A program made the position numbers and the translations under genes. A model generated the notes under the pieces. It saw only the letters and a list, made by a program, of their open reading frames with translations, did no database searches and was not told where the DNA came from. A DNA stretch of 44,694 nt from Thermococcus sp. (lineage in GTDB: Archaea > Methanobacteriota_B > Thermococci > Thermococcales > Thermococcaceae), in assembly GCF_017656495.1 (NCBI RefSeq), contig NZ_JACDNS010000017.1, positions 1-44,694 on the forward strand, read 5' to 3'. Within the stretch, counting starts at the first letter, position 1. The number at the start of each line of letters is the position of its first letter. Positions 34,445 to 43,354 of this stretch are shown in pieces.

Positions 34445-35896
34445 ATGAAAGAGCTTTTCGTTCTTTCCTTTTTAATTCCTTTAATTGCAGGTGTGATATT
34501 GTTTAGGTTAGATGGTAGGAGAGCTGATTACTTCATGCTCATCTCTGTAATCATTGCAGCGATTTTAAATTTGGCAGGTGTTGTGGGCTATTACACATCA
34601 GGTATGCCAACTATTCATGAGGTTCTCTTTGAAACAAAATCCTTTGGCGAGATTTATGGCTTGATAATTGACCCTATGAGTGTTTCTGTAGGGTTTGTTG
34701 TTATAACAGCTGGTCTGCTTTTCATGCTCTATGCCAAGGACTACATGAGCCCCAAAAATAAGGAGCACCCCGTTTATGAGGGGAAAGGTAGGTTTTATGG
34801 ATGGATGGTTCTTTTCATCGGCGCAACCTTGGCTTTCATCTATTCGTCATCAATACTCCAGCTTTTGATATTCTTCGAACTGATGAGCCTGGCATGTTGG
34901 GGTGTTGTCAGCTACTACGGCGGCAAGAAAGCAGAGCGCTCAGCCTACAAGGCTTTGATTGTGACGAACTTTGGTGCTATGATTGGTCTTTACACAGCAG
35001 TTGCAATCGGCATAACAAAGCTTCACAACTTAAGCTTGTTTGCTCTAGGTAACTTGCCAGAGAACTTGAAGCTTCTAGTGTTTCTTGCAATAATGATTGC
35101 TGCTTTCACCAAGAGTGCCCAGTTCCCGCTCTACTCTTGGCTTCCAGATGCTATGGTTGCTCCTACGCCAGCTTCCGCTTTCCTTCACGGTGCGGCAATG
35201 GTTGAAATGGGTGTTTACCTCTTAGCAAGAGCAATCCAGTTTATGCAACCTTTGCCTGCTCAAGCTTTCTATGTCATGGCAGCACTAATTTTGGCAACTC
35301 AGGTGCTCTGTGTGTTCATGTATCCTCTCCAGAAGGATGCAAAGAGACTTTTGGCTTACTCAACAATTGCTGAATCTGGCTTAATGTATGTTGGTTTGGC
35401 ATTTGCCGTTTTAGGCCTAAAGACTGGCTTACAAGCTTCAATGTTCCAACTCTTCAATCACGCATACATTAAGGGTTTGGCATTCCTCACAGCGGGAACT
35501 TTCAGCTACGCCATTGGAACACTTGAGATGGATAAAATCAAGGGTCTGATTAAATCACTGCCAATCTCAGCTTACAGCTGGACTTTTGCTTTGATAGGCT
35601 TGGCTGGAGTTCCTCCATTTGCAGTCTTCTTCAGCAAGCTTGCAATACTGACAAACATCAAAGGAGCCTTAGGAAATCCATTGGCCTTAGCTCTGCTCGT
35701 AATGGTTCTCATAGATGCCGCTGTCTTCCTAATGGTTTCACTCAGCAGAATACACAGCATGGCTTTCAGCGTCCCTGAGAGGGACGAGAAATACAGCATC
35801 ACGGCTTTGATGAAGCTTTCGATGATTTTACTCCTGATACTTGGAATAGTAGCTCCCCTAATAGCATACCCATTCATAATCAAGGTGGGGTGGTGA
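34445..35896 (+). CDS. Antiporter-like membrane subunit 1 (NuoL/N, MrpD/HyfB family)
   Basis: The 483-residue protein has about 14 helices and the proton-translocation signature of the NuoL/M/N-Mrp family. It includes LLIFFELMSLACWGVVSYYG (Glu on helix 5) and FTKSAQFPLYSWLPDAMVAPTPASAFLHGAAMVEMG (Lys on helix 7). YPLQKDAKRLLAYSTIAESGLMYVG and a His-containing segment, FQLFNHAYIKGLAFL, come later. It is one of three such subunits in this cluster and probably couples hydrogenase electron flow to ion pumping. The ATG at 34445 follows GAGGTGG; the frame extends upstream into the previous gene without support. Confidence 0.93.
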   Translation: MKELFVLSFLIPLIAGVILFRLDGRRADYFMLISVIIAAILNLAGVVGYYTSGMPTIHEVLFETKSFGEIYGLIIDPMSVSVGFVVITAGLLFMLYAKDYMSPKNKEHPVYEGKGRFYGWMVLFIGATLAFIYSSSILQLLIFFELMSLACWGVVSYYGGKKAERSAYKALIVTNFGAMIGLYTAVAIGITKLHNLSLFALGNLPENLKLLVFLAIMIAAFTKSAQFPLYSWLPDAMVAPTPASAFLHGAAMVEMGVYLLARAIQFMQPLPAQAFYVMAALILATQVLCVFMYPLQKDAKRLLAYSTIAESGLMYVGLAFAVLGLKTGLQASMFQLFNHAYIKGLAFLTAGTFSYAIGTLEMDKIKGLIKSLPISAYSWTFALIGLAGVPPFAVFFSKLAILTNIKGALGNPLALALLVMVLIDAAVFLMVSLSRIHSMAFSVPERDEKYSITALMKLSMILLLILGIVAPLIAYPFIIKVGW

Positions 35897-35899
35897 GAC

Positions 35900-37114
35900 A
35901 TGTTCGCATTTGACTTCACGCTCACCTTTGACAAAATCTCACTGCTCTTTGCACTGAACGTTGGGATACTTGGGTTAGCGGCGATAATCGCATCACTCAA
36001 GTACATGGACATCTATGATTTCAAACCAAAGATTCCCTACTACTCAACCTTGCTCATCTTCATAACCTCAATGCTCCTAATTCCAGCAGTTAGGGACTGG
36101 TTCAGCTTTCTCTTCCTCTGGGAGGTAATGACGCTTGCCTCCTACTTCCTGATCATCTATGATTATCCCGAAGAGAGTGCAAAGAAAGCTGGATGGAAAT
36201 ATTTCGTAACTATGCATCTCTTTGACACAACACCCTTGATCTTTGCAATCGTGCTCTATTATGCGGTAACAGGAACCTTCAACTTCACAAGCTTTGGCCA
36301 GTATAAGGACGTTATAGTATTTCTGATGTTCTTTGGATTTGCCACAAAGTGCGGTTTATTCCCTCTCCACTACTGGCTCCCAGATGCTCACCCTGCGGCT
36401 CCAAGTCCAGTTTCAGCGATATTGAGTGGTGCAATGGTTGAGCTCGGCGTTTATGGAACGATTAGAATCCTTGATTTAGTTGGCTGGAGTGTCTCAAGCT
36501 GGGTAGTTTACGTGATAGGAATCATGGCGATACTGAGCATGATTGCAGCAATACTATCTTACCCGCTCCAAGATGATGTAAAAAGACTGTTCGCTTGGTC
36601 AACAATAGACAACATGGGATGGATGTTCATATTAATCGTTGCTGGACTATTGGGAATCACCGGTGTTGAGAAGGATATTGGCTATTATGTTGTGGCCCAC
36701 GGCTTGGCTAAAGCAGCCGCTTTCATGTCAGCCGGAGCTTTGCTTTATGTCTTTGGAACCAAGAGTTTGAGCAAGATGAAGGGCTTCATGAACAGCGATG
36801 CCTTTACCGCTGGACTCTTTGCCGCATCAATCTTCGCCTTGGAGGGTGTTCCACCGTTCAACTTGTTCTTCAACAAGCTCAACGTCATCAAAACTTTGCT
36901 CGAGGTCAGTCAGGGCTTGGCAATATTCGTTGCCGTGGAGTGGGTCGTGGCGTTCATAATCTTCCTCAAGATATTCCACGCTTATGTGATAAGCGAAGGA
37001 GAGCCAGAAGTTAAGCGCAAATTACCAGCAAGCTTGGCTTTCAGCATTGTGGTGTTGCTTGTGCTCTCATTGATAAGCCAATTCATGTGTGACTTCATAT
37101 GGGCGAGGTGGTGA
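35900..37114 (+). CDS. Antiporter-like membrane subunit 2 (NuoL/N, MrpD/HyfB family)
   Basis: The 404-residue protein has about 12 helices. Key segments are FLFLWEVMTLASYFLIIYDYPE, GFATKCGLFPLHYWLPDAHPAAPSPVSAILSGAMVELG, YPLQDDVKRLFAWSTIDNMGWMF and the His-bearing VVAHGLAKAAAFMSAG. It is shorter than subunit 1, mainly at the C-terminal end. GGTGGTGAG precedes the ATG, three bases after the previous stop. The role in ion translocation is inferred from the conserved Glu, Lys and His residues. Confidence 0.93.
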   Translation: MFAFDFTLTFDKISLLFALNVGILGLAAIIASLKYMDIYDFKPKIPYYSTLLIFITSMLLIPAVRDWFSFLFLWEVMTLASYFLIIYDYPEESAKKAGWKYFVTMHLFDTTPLIFAIVLYYAVTGTFNFTSFGQYKDVIVFLMFFGFATKCGLFPLHYWLPDAHPAAPSPVSAILSGAMVELGVYGTIRILDLVGWSVSSWVVYVIGIMAILSMIAAILSYPLQDDVKRLFAWSTIDNMGWMFILIVAGLLGITGVEKDIGYYVVAHGLAKAAAFMSAGALLYVFGTKSLSKMKGFMNSDAFTAGLFAASIFALEGVPPFNLFFNKLNVIKTLLEVSQGLAIFVAVEWVVAFIIFLKIFHAYVISEGEPEVKRKLPASLAFSIVVLLVLSLISQFMCDFIWARW

Positions 37115-37116
37115 AA

Positions 37117-39186
37117 ATGAAGGAGCTGTTCACCTTAGCTGTAATCCTGTACTTTGCATCAATGCTGGTCGCTCTGATATTCAAGAAAAACTATAAACTT
37201 TCAATCAGCTTAGGCCATGCATTTACAGCCTTAGCTTCCCTCTCACTGTTAGCTTTCACTATAAATGCTATACCCCTTGCACTTCAAGGAAAAGCAATAG
37301 ATATTGTCTACAACATTGGCGTAGCTAAGATACCCTTCCACATCGATGGATTATCACTCATACTCTGCTTTGTCTTAGGAGCTCTAGGATTGGCAACATC
37401 AGTTTATTCACCAAAGTACATGGAGTTTTATGAAAAGCTTGGTAAGGGATGGCTCTACATAATACTATACAGCACCTTCGTGCTCTCAATGATACTTATA
37501 GTTACTGTATCAAACTTGTTCTGGTTCCTCTTCCTTTGGGAAGTTATGACCTTTGCATCATATGTCTTAATGATCTGGGAGAGCGAGGAGGAATACGTCA
37601 GAAAAGCCGGGTGGAAGTACTTTGTAACGATGCACATAACGAGCACACTGCCATTGGTTATAGCGGTCGCTTTGCTCTACGCTAAAGTTGGCTCAGTTGA
37701 TGGATTAAACTTCGCAAACTTAGCTTCACTCAAGCTCAGCCCAATATTCTATGTCCTATTCCTAATTGGATTTGGAAGCAAAGCTGGTGTTGTGCCAATA
37801 CACTTCTGGCTGCCTGATGCGCACCCAGCTGCGCCAAGCAACGTATCTGCTTTGATGAGTGGTGTCATGATTAAGGTTGCAGTTTACGGGTTGATTAGGA
37901 CGACATGCTTCATATTGAAGCCAGATGTAACTTTCGGCTACATAGTTGCAGTCCTTGGAACAATCACCCTAACGGTTGGAACGCTCTACGCCTTGAAGCA
38001 GACAGATGCAAAGAGGCTTTTGGCCTACCACAGTGTTGGACAGATGGGTTACATCTGGCTCGGTGTTGGAGTTGGAATAATCTTCATTGCCAAAGGAGGA
38101 GCTTATGCAGCCTTTGGTGCAATAGCCTTAGCGGCTGGTCTCTTCCACTTAGTTAATCACGCCCTGTTTAAGGGATTACTCTTCCTTTCAGCTGGTTCAA
38201 TCCTTTACAGAACTCACAGCAGAGACTTAAACTCCCTCGGAGGCTTGGCTAAGCTAATGCCCTTCACTGCAATATTCACACTGATAGCTGCAATGTCTAT
38301 AGCCGGTGAGCCACCATTCAACGGCTTCATGAGCAAGTGGATGATTTATCAATCAACATTCCTCTCAGGAAACGGTCTGTTGGTATTCCTTGGAGTCATG
38401 GCACTGTTCATAAGTGCCGCAACTTTGGCTTCATTCATAAAGTTCTACACAACTGCATTTGGTGGGGAGCCCACTAAATTAACGCAGAATGTAAAAGAAG
38501 TTTCCTCCTCAATGCTCATTGCAAAAGGGTTCCTAGCCTCACTCTGTCTGCTCTTAGGTTTGGTTCCAGCACTAATCCTACCTCTCCTCCTTTCACCGGG
38601 CAGCGCTTTGACAGATGCTAACCTGACAAACTGGGTAACAACCAAGTACTGGCTCGTGATGATAAAAGCTCCTTCAATGCCCCTCAACGCTGAGAGCTAC
38701 TTCAATCCACTCCTATTTGTTGCTGTGTTTGGTGTGATGCTCCTTGGAGTATTTGCATCATTCCCAACAAACAAAAAATTGGATGAACCCTGGACAACAG
38801 GTGAGCCTGTGAAAATGGAGAACTACAAGCTCAAAGCTAAGCACTACTACCTGCCCTTTGAGGAGTACATCCACGGCTTATATCACAGCGGAGATGAACT
38901 TAACAAGTTTGGAAATGCCGTGAAAGACGCTTTAGTTTATGCTTACCTCAGCGTTGCAAAGGCTTTGCACAGATGGGCTGCTAAGTTGAGCGGAGCAGTA
39001 ACGGGTATCGGAAAATGGTACGTGAGCAGCGTCAAGGAAGTTTACCTTGATGAAACAGCGCTAAGCCCAGCCCTTAAAGCCATCAAAGCAAGTGCCGTAG
39101 TGATTGAGGAACTGGACAGCCTCAACATGCTCTTCACAGTGGCGTTGATAGTCTTGGCGGTGATCTTAGCATTAATGCTCCTGTGA
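37117..39186 (+). CDS. Antiporter-like membrane subunit 3, long form (NuoL/HyfB-like)
   Basis: The 689-residue protein is the largest antiporter-type subunit. A core of about 14 helices carries FLWEVMTFASYVLMIWESEEE, GSKAGVVPIHFWLPDAHPAAPSNVSALMSGVMIKV, DAKRLLAYHSVGQMGYIW and HLVNHALFKGLLFLSAG. The C-terminal extension of about 200 residues includes a soluble stretch (YYLPFEEYIHGLYHSGDELN) and a final helix. This resembles the long amphipathic C-terminal arm of NuoL/HyfB. The ATG at 37117 follows GAGGTGGTG, 2 bp after the previous stop. Confidence 0.93.
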   Translation: MKELFTLAVILYFASMLVALIFKKNYKLSISLGHAFTALASLSLLAFTINAIPLALQGKAIDIVYNIGVAKIPFHIDGLSLILCFVLGALGLATSVYSPKYMEFYEKLGKGWLYIILYSTFVLSMILIVTVSNLFWFLFLWEVMTFASYVLMIWESEEEYVRKAGWKYFVTMHITSTLPLVIAVALLYAKVGSVDGLNFANLASLKLSPIFYVLFLIGFGSKAGVVPIHFWLPDAHPAAPSNVSALMSGVMIKVAVYGLIRTTCFILKPDVTFGYIVAVLGTITLTVGTLYALKQTDAKRLLAYHSVGQMGYIWLGVGVGIIFIAKGGAYAAFGAIALAAGLFHLVNHALFKGLLFLSAGSILYRTHSRDLNSLGGLAKLMPFTAIFTLIAAMSIAGEPPFNGFMSKWMIYQSTFLSGNGLLVFLGVMALFISAATLASFIKFYTTAFGGEPTKLTQNVKEVSSSMLIAKGFLASLCLLLGLVPALILPLLLSPGSALTDANLTNWVTTKYWLVMIKAPSMPLNAESYFNPLLFVAVFGVMLLGVFASFPTNKKLDEPWTTGEPVKMENYKLKAKHYYLPFEEYIHGLYHSGDELNKFGNAVKDALVYAYLSVAKALHRWAAKLSGAVTGIGKWYVSSVKEVYLDETALSPALKAIKASAVVIEELDSLNMLFTVALIVLAVILALMLL

Positions 39187-39196
39187 GGTGGGAAAA

Positions 39197-40117
39197 ATGA
39201 TGGAGAAAATAATATTTGCGCTGATAACGGTCATGATAATCTTCCTCCTTCCTCCACTCCTCGATGGAATTTCAAGAAAGGTTAAGGCAAAGATTCAGTA
39301 CAGGGTAGGTGCCTCTATCTTCCAAACTTACTATGACCTGCAATCACTGCTCAACATGGAACCAATACTCCCAACAGAGAGGCTAGCATTCAGAATCGCT
39401 CCATACATTGCATTTGCCTCAGCATTGGCAGCGACTTTAGTATTACCTTTCGGAAGCTTCGTTCCAGTTGCATTCACCGGAGACTTCTTCGTGTTCCTCT
39501 ATGTCTTGGCGATGTTTTCGGTAGCCATGATGATAGCTGGCTTTAGTGTCAATAATAGCTACACAAATGCTGGTGCAAATAGAGAGATGATGCTCATCCT
39601 AAGCATAGAGCCAGTTTTGGGTGTGGCAATAGGAGTATTCGCTCTGAATGCCCACTCACTTAGCATTGGTGGAATCCCACTAAACATAACTTTCACTCCC
39701 TCCTTAATCCTAGCCTATGTTCTCTTAGCTTATGCTGTCTATGTTGAAGGTGGCTTCATACCCTTCGATATAGCTGAAGCAGAAACTGAAATTCTTGAGG
39801 GTCCACTCTGTGAATACAGCGGAAGATTGCTTGGAATGTTCAAATGGGCTATGCTAATTAAGCGCTTAGCTCTGCTCTGGCTCTTTGTGAGCTTCCTCGT
39901 ATTGCCAATAATGAAGAACATCGTTGACATTACAACTTTCACTGGCGGATTAGCAACATTAGTAGCTCAGCTTGTAGTGCTGTTCATAATTTACGGCATA
40001 ATTGCAATAATTGAAGCCTCAAACGCCCGTTTAAGGATAGATCAGGCAATAAGACAGAATACAAAGGTATTCTTCGCTGGATTAGTGGTTTTACTAATCG
40101 CAGCTCTGGGGTGGTGA
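39197..40117 (+). CDS. hycD: Membrane-anchoring subunit of group 4 hydrogenase (HycD/NuoH-like)
   Basis: The 306-residue protein has about eight helices. The NuoH/HycD loop motifs are present: GISRKVKAKIQYRVGASIFQTYYDLQSLLNMEP, AGANREMMLILSIEPVLG and GGFIPFDIAEAETEILEGPLCEYSGRLLGMFKWA. The acidic loops contact the hydrogenase large and small subunits and link redox events to the ion pumps. The ATG at 39197 follows GAGGTGG; GTG at 39188 is part of the ribosome-binding site. Confidence 0.94.
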   Translation: MMEKIIFALITVMIIFLLPPLLDGISRKVKAKIQYRVGASIFQTYYDLQSLLNMEPILPTERLAFRIAPYIAFASALAATLVLPFGSFVPVAFTGDFFVFLYVLAMFSVAMMIAGFSVNNSYTNAGANREMMLILSIEPVLGVAIGVFALNAHSLSIGGIPLNITFTPSLILAYVLLAYAVYVEGGFIPFDIAEAETEILEGPLCEYSGRLLGMFKWAMLIKRLALLWLFVSFLVLPIMKNIVDITTFTGGLATLVAQLVVLFIIYGIIAIIEASNARLRIDQAIRQNTKVFFAGLVVLLIAALGW

Positions 40118-40119
40118 GA

Positions 40120-41796
40120 ATGAAGTATTTGGAAGAACTCAAAGCAAAGTTTGGAGAGAGAATTGAGGAAATTAAGCAGTTAGCTCACAATCAATGGCTA
40201 ATCACTGTTGATAAGGATATCCTCCACGAGGTAGTTGTCTATTTCCTCAAGCATCCGGAGTGGAAGGAGACGCAGCTTTCAACAATGGTTGGAACCGACG
40301 AGAGACCTTTGAGAGGAAAGTTCAGCGTAACTTACTGGCTCAGCGTAAACGGAAACAGCGATGATGTTTACATTGGAATCAAGGCTTATCTCCCAGCAGA
40401 TGATCCAAGATTCAAATCAGTAACGCCTCTCCATAAGGGAGCTAACTGGTATGAGAGGGAAGTTCAGGATTTGCTTGGCATAATCCCAGAGGGACATCCG
40501 GATCCAAGAAAGCTTGTGCTCCCAGATGACTGGCCTTCATGCGTTTATCCGCTCAGAAAAGACTTCCACTACTCAGATAGCCCACAAGGGGAGAAATACT
40601 ATCCATACAGAGAGCCTCCACAAGGAACGACAGTTCATCCAATCGGTCCATATCATGTTGCTTTAGATGAACCAGCACACTTTAGGCTCTACGTTAAGGG
40701 TGAAGAAATTATTGACTGTGATTACCGTGGCTTTTACTCCCACAGAGGAATAGAAAAGATAAGCGAAAGCAGGCTTACCTATGACCAGATATGCTTCATA
40801 GCTGAGAGAATTTGTGGAATCTGTGGATTCACGCACTCCACAGCCTACTGTCAGGCAGTTGAGGCTGCGGGAGAGATAGAGGTTCCAGAAAGAGCTTTGT
40901 ACATAAGGACAATAATGCTTGAGCTTGAAAGGTTACACTCCCATCTGCTTTGGATAGGTGTTGCATGCCACTTGACGGGATTTGACACAGGTTTCATGCA
41001 TGCTTGGCGCTTAAGAGAACATGTAATGTGGCTCTGTGAAAGATTGACAGGAAACAGGAAGACCTATGGAATAAACTTAGTGGGAGGAGTTAGAAGGGAC
41101 TTCCTCGATTACAGAAAAGAAATGATTGAAGATGTTCTGAAGAAGCTCAAAAGCGAATTTGGAAAGCTCGTTGATGACTTAACTTCAACAAAAACATTCA
41201 TCAAGAGATGTGAGGGAGTTGGTGTTCTGCCGTATAAATTAGCACATGAGTGGAGCGTTGATGGTCCATTGGGAAGAGGTTCTGGAAGAGATTTTGACGT
41301 GAGAAGAGACCACCCATATGCCGCTTACGGAGATTTGGACTTCAAAGTTCCAGTTTACAAAGAAGGGGACGTTCTGGCAAGGGCTTTGGTTAGAATAGAG
41401 GAAACATGGGAGAGCATTTGGATAATTGAGCAGGCCTTAGACCAACTGCCTGGCGGAGATATCTTAGCGGAGTATAAAGAGATTCCACCTTATAGGGAAG
41501 CCATAGGGACAACTGAGGCTCCAAGAGGGGAGAACGTTCACTATGTGATGACAGGGCCAGGAAATACGGTTTACCGCTACAGAGCAAGGGCAGCTACATA
41601 CAACAATCTACCAGCGGTTCCGGACATGCTGAGAGGCTACACAATAGCTGATGCGCCGTTAATCATAGCAAGCATTGACCCATGCTACTCCTGTACAGAG
41701 AGGGTGCAGATAGTTGACATTGAGAGTGGAAAAGTGAGAATCCTCAAGGAGGAGGAGTTCAATAAGCTCTCAATTAAAGCCTCAAGGAGGGTGTGA
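40120..41796 (+). CDS. hycE: Group 4 [NiFe] hydrogenase large subunit fused to NuoC-like domain (HycE)
   Basis: The 558-residue protein has an N-terminal NuoC/30-kDa domain (about 1-170, with WYEREVQDLLGIIPEGHPDPR). The large-subunit domain carries RICGICGFTHSTAYC and DPCYSCTERVQIVD. The Arg in place of the usual His after the last cysteines is typical of formate hydrogenlyase HycE. The C-terminal extension after it (about 28 residues) is the probable protease-cleaved tail. It reduces protons to H2. The ATG at 40120 follows GGTGGTG. Confidence 0.95.
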   Translation: MKYLEELKAKFGERIEEIKQLAHNQWLITVDKDILHEVVVYFLKHPEWKETQLSTMVGTDERPLRGKFSVTYWLSVNGNSDDVYIGIKAYLPADDPRFKSVTPLHKGANWYEREVQDLLGIIPEGHPDPRKLVLPDDWPSCVYPLRKDFHYSDSPQGEKYYPYREPPQGTTVHPIGPYHVALDEPAHFRLYVKGEEIIDCDYRGFYSHRGIEKISESRLTYDQICFIAERICGICGFTHSTAYCQAVEAAGEIEVPERALYIRTIMLELERLHSHLLWIGVACHLTGFDTGFMHAWRLREHVMWLCERLTGNRKTYGINLVGGVRRDFLDYRKEMIEDVLKKLKSEFGKLVDDLTSTKTFIKRCEGVGVLPYKLAHEWSVDGPLGRGSGRDFDVRRDHPYAAYGDLDFKVPVYKEGDVLARALVRIEETWESIWIIEQALDQLPGGDILAEYKEIPPYREAIGTTEAPRGENVHYVMTGPGNTVYRYRARAATYNNLPAVPDMLRGYTIADAPLIIASIDPCYSCTERVQIVDIESGKVRILKEEEFNKLSIKASRRV

Positions 41797-41798
41797 AA

Positions 41799-42296
41799 AT
41801 GCCCGTAACGCTTAGATATCCTTTCACTGAGCTTGAAGCTCCTCCTGAGTACAGGGGATTACCTCACATAGATCCAAAGCTCTGCATTGGCTGTGGTGCC
41901 TGTGTTAATGCCTGTCCCCCTGATGCTATCCTTAGAATTGATGACTACGATAGGGGCACGAGGAAGATTGTCCTTGATATTGGAAGATGCATAAGGTGTG
42001 CAAGGTGTGAGGAAGTCTGTCCAACTGGTGCAATCAGACTAACAAACCTCTTTGAGGCTGCTTCACCTGATAGAAGAGATCACATCGAAGTTGTGGAGCT
42101 CAGACTTGTCAGGTGTAAGGTGTGCGGTAATTACACGGATTTCACGGAGAGGCAGGTGAAGAAGGCCTTACAGATACTGCCCAAGGAAATTTTGGAAGAA
42201 GAAGCGCTTGAAGAGAAGGTCTTCATATGCAGGAACTGCAGGAGGAAAGGAACGGTAGATGCCACAATTAACGCAACTAAGGAGGTGGTTCTATGA
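41799..42296 (+). CDS. hycF: Ferredoxin-like subunit of formate hydrogenlyase (HycF/NuoI-like)
   Basis: The 165-residue protein has two [4Fe-4S] motifs, CIGCGACVNACPPDAI and CIRCARCEEVCPTGAI. A second cysteine set in the C-terminal half follows, CKVCGNYTD and CRNCRRKG, which probably binds a metal such as zinc. The layout matches HycF and the NuoI-like subunit of Mbh-type complexes. It carries electrons from the formate dehydrogenase module to HycG. The ATG at 41799 follows GGAGGGTG; the last bases overlap the next start as ATGA. Confidence 0.93.
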   Translation: MPVTLRYPFTELEAPPEYRGLPHIDPKLCIGCGACVNACPPDAILRIDDYDRGTRKIVLDIGRCIRCARCEEVCPTGAIRLTNLFEAASPDRRDHIEVVELRLVRCKVCGNYTDFTERQVKKALQILPKEILEEEALEEKVFICRNCRRKGTVDATINATKEVVL

Positions 42297-43111
42297 GCGC
42301 AAAGCCAAAACTCCGCTCTGTGTGGGTTTTCCACCTCAACACAGGAGCATGCAACGGCTGTGACATTGAGATACTTGATATCCTAACACCATTCTACGAT
42401 GCCGAGAGATTGGGAGTCAAATTAGTTGGATCACCGAGACATGCCCATGCAATGCTCGTAACTGGTCCTCTCACGAGGCAGTGTTATCACGGTGCGAAGA
42501 AGGCCATTAAAGCCATGCCTCCAAAGCCAAGGATAATCGTCGTCATAGGAACTTGTGCATGTAGTGGTGGGATATTCTACAACGGCTATCCAATTTATAG
42601 AAGACCAGAGAGCGGGAGAGAAGGCTGTGAATATCCAAGGAGAGGAGGAATCATTGAGCTCATTGAGGATCTCAGGGATGAGGGAGAGTATGTTGGCCCA
42701 GTGATATACATACCCGGCTGTCCGCCGAGACCAGAGGAAATACTCTACGGAATTGCCCAGCTACTCGGCTTAGTTGAGAAGAAACTGGAAGGAGAACACT
42801 ATACTGAGGAAGTTGGCTTTGAGCTCCCAGAGGCTCCAATTAATGAGCGCATTAGGCTAACACTCAGAGAGAAACTGAGGCATGTTGTTGGTTACTTTGA
42901 CCGCGACAAAATCCTTGAAGACTTCATGGAGCTTGTAAAGAAAGCAGAAGAAAGTGAAAAGCCAAAAGAAGAACTCAAGAAGCTCATTGATGAGTACAAT
43001 GCCAAAATTAGGGATGTTAGGATTAGTTTCTGTATGAGATTGCTTGAGAATGAGTATTGGAGGGTTAGAGATGCCCTGTCTGCTGGTAAAGAGTTCGTAT
43101 ATTGGGTTTGA
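42293..43111 (+). CDS. hycG: Group 4 hydrogenase small subunit (HycG/NuoB-like) with helical C-terminal extension
   Basis: The 272-residue protein has the small-subunit cluster ligands GACNGCDIEIL, GTCACSGG and PGCPPRPEEILYG. These bind the proximal [4Fe-4S] cluster next to the NiFe site. After about residue 165 there is a Lys/Glu-rich helical extension (KAEESEKPKEELKKLIDEY) that makes it longer than short NuoB-like proteins, similar to HycG. It overlaps hycF by 4 bp and the next small ORF by 41 bp. Confidence 0.93.
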   Translation: MSAKPKLRSVWVFHLNTGACNGCDIEILDILTPFYDAERLGVKLVGSPRHAHAMLVTGPLTRQCYHGAKKAIKAMPPKPRIIVVIGTCACSGGIFYNGYPIYRRPESGREGCEYPRRGGIIELIEDLRDEGEYVGPVIYIPGCPPRPEEILYGIAQLLGLVEKKLEGEHYTEEVGFELPEAPINERIRLTLREKLRHVVGYFDRDKILEDFMELVKKAEESEKPKEELKKLIDEYNAKIRDVRISFCMRLLENEYWRVRDALSAGKEFVYWV

Positions 43112-43352
43112 TAACCCCGTGGCATATGCACTGGATCACATAGAGGGGGACTTTATGGTTGAAGAAGTCCTTGGAGAAATTAGTGAAGATACCGCAATAA
43201 AAATTGAGGAAGTATTGGGGGAATTGGAGATTACTCTGGCCAATGCTTCCCTGATTCCTCTCGATGAGATAGATGAGGGAGATAGACAACTTTTGCTCAA
43301 AGCTTTACAGACTTTGGAAAGCGATGAGGTGCTTAGAATAAGGAGGTGTTGA
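43071..43352 (+). CDS. Small acidic protein overlapping hycG, unknown function
   Basis: The 93-residue protein starts MPCLLVKSSYIGFDNPVAYALDH. It is strongly acidic (VEEVLGEISEDTAIKIEEVLGELE) and ends in RIRRC. The ATG at 43071 is inside hycG (41-bp overlap, other frame) and is preceded by GGAGGGTT. It is followed immediately by focA, whose Shine-Dalgarno lies at its end. Translational coupling on both sides suggests a real gene. A hypothetical gene in this place is part of the known T. onnurineus cluster layout; its role may be assembly or regulation, but this is inference. Confidence 0.7.
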   Translation: MPCLLVKSSYIGFDNPVAYALDHIEGDFMVEEVLGEISEDTAIKIEEVLGELEITLANASLIPLDEIDEGDRQLLLKALQTLESDEVLRIRRC

Positions 43353-43354
43353 AG

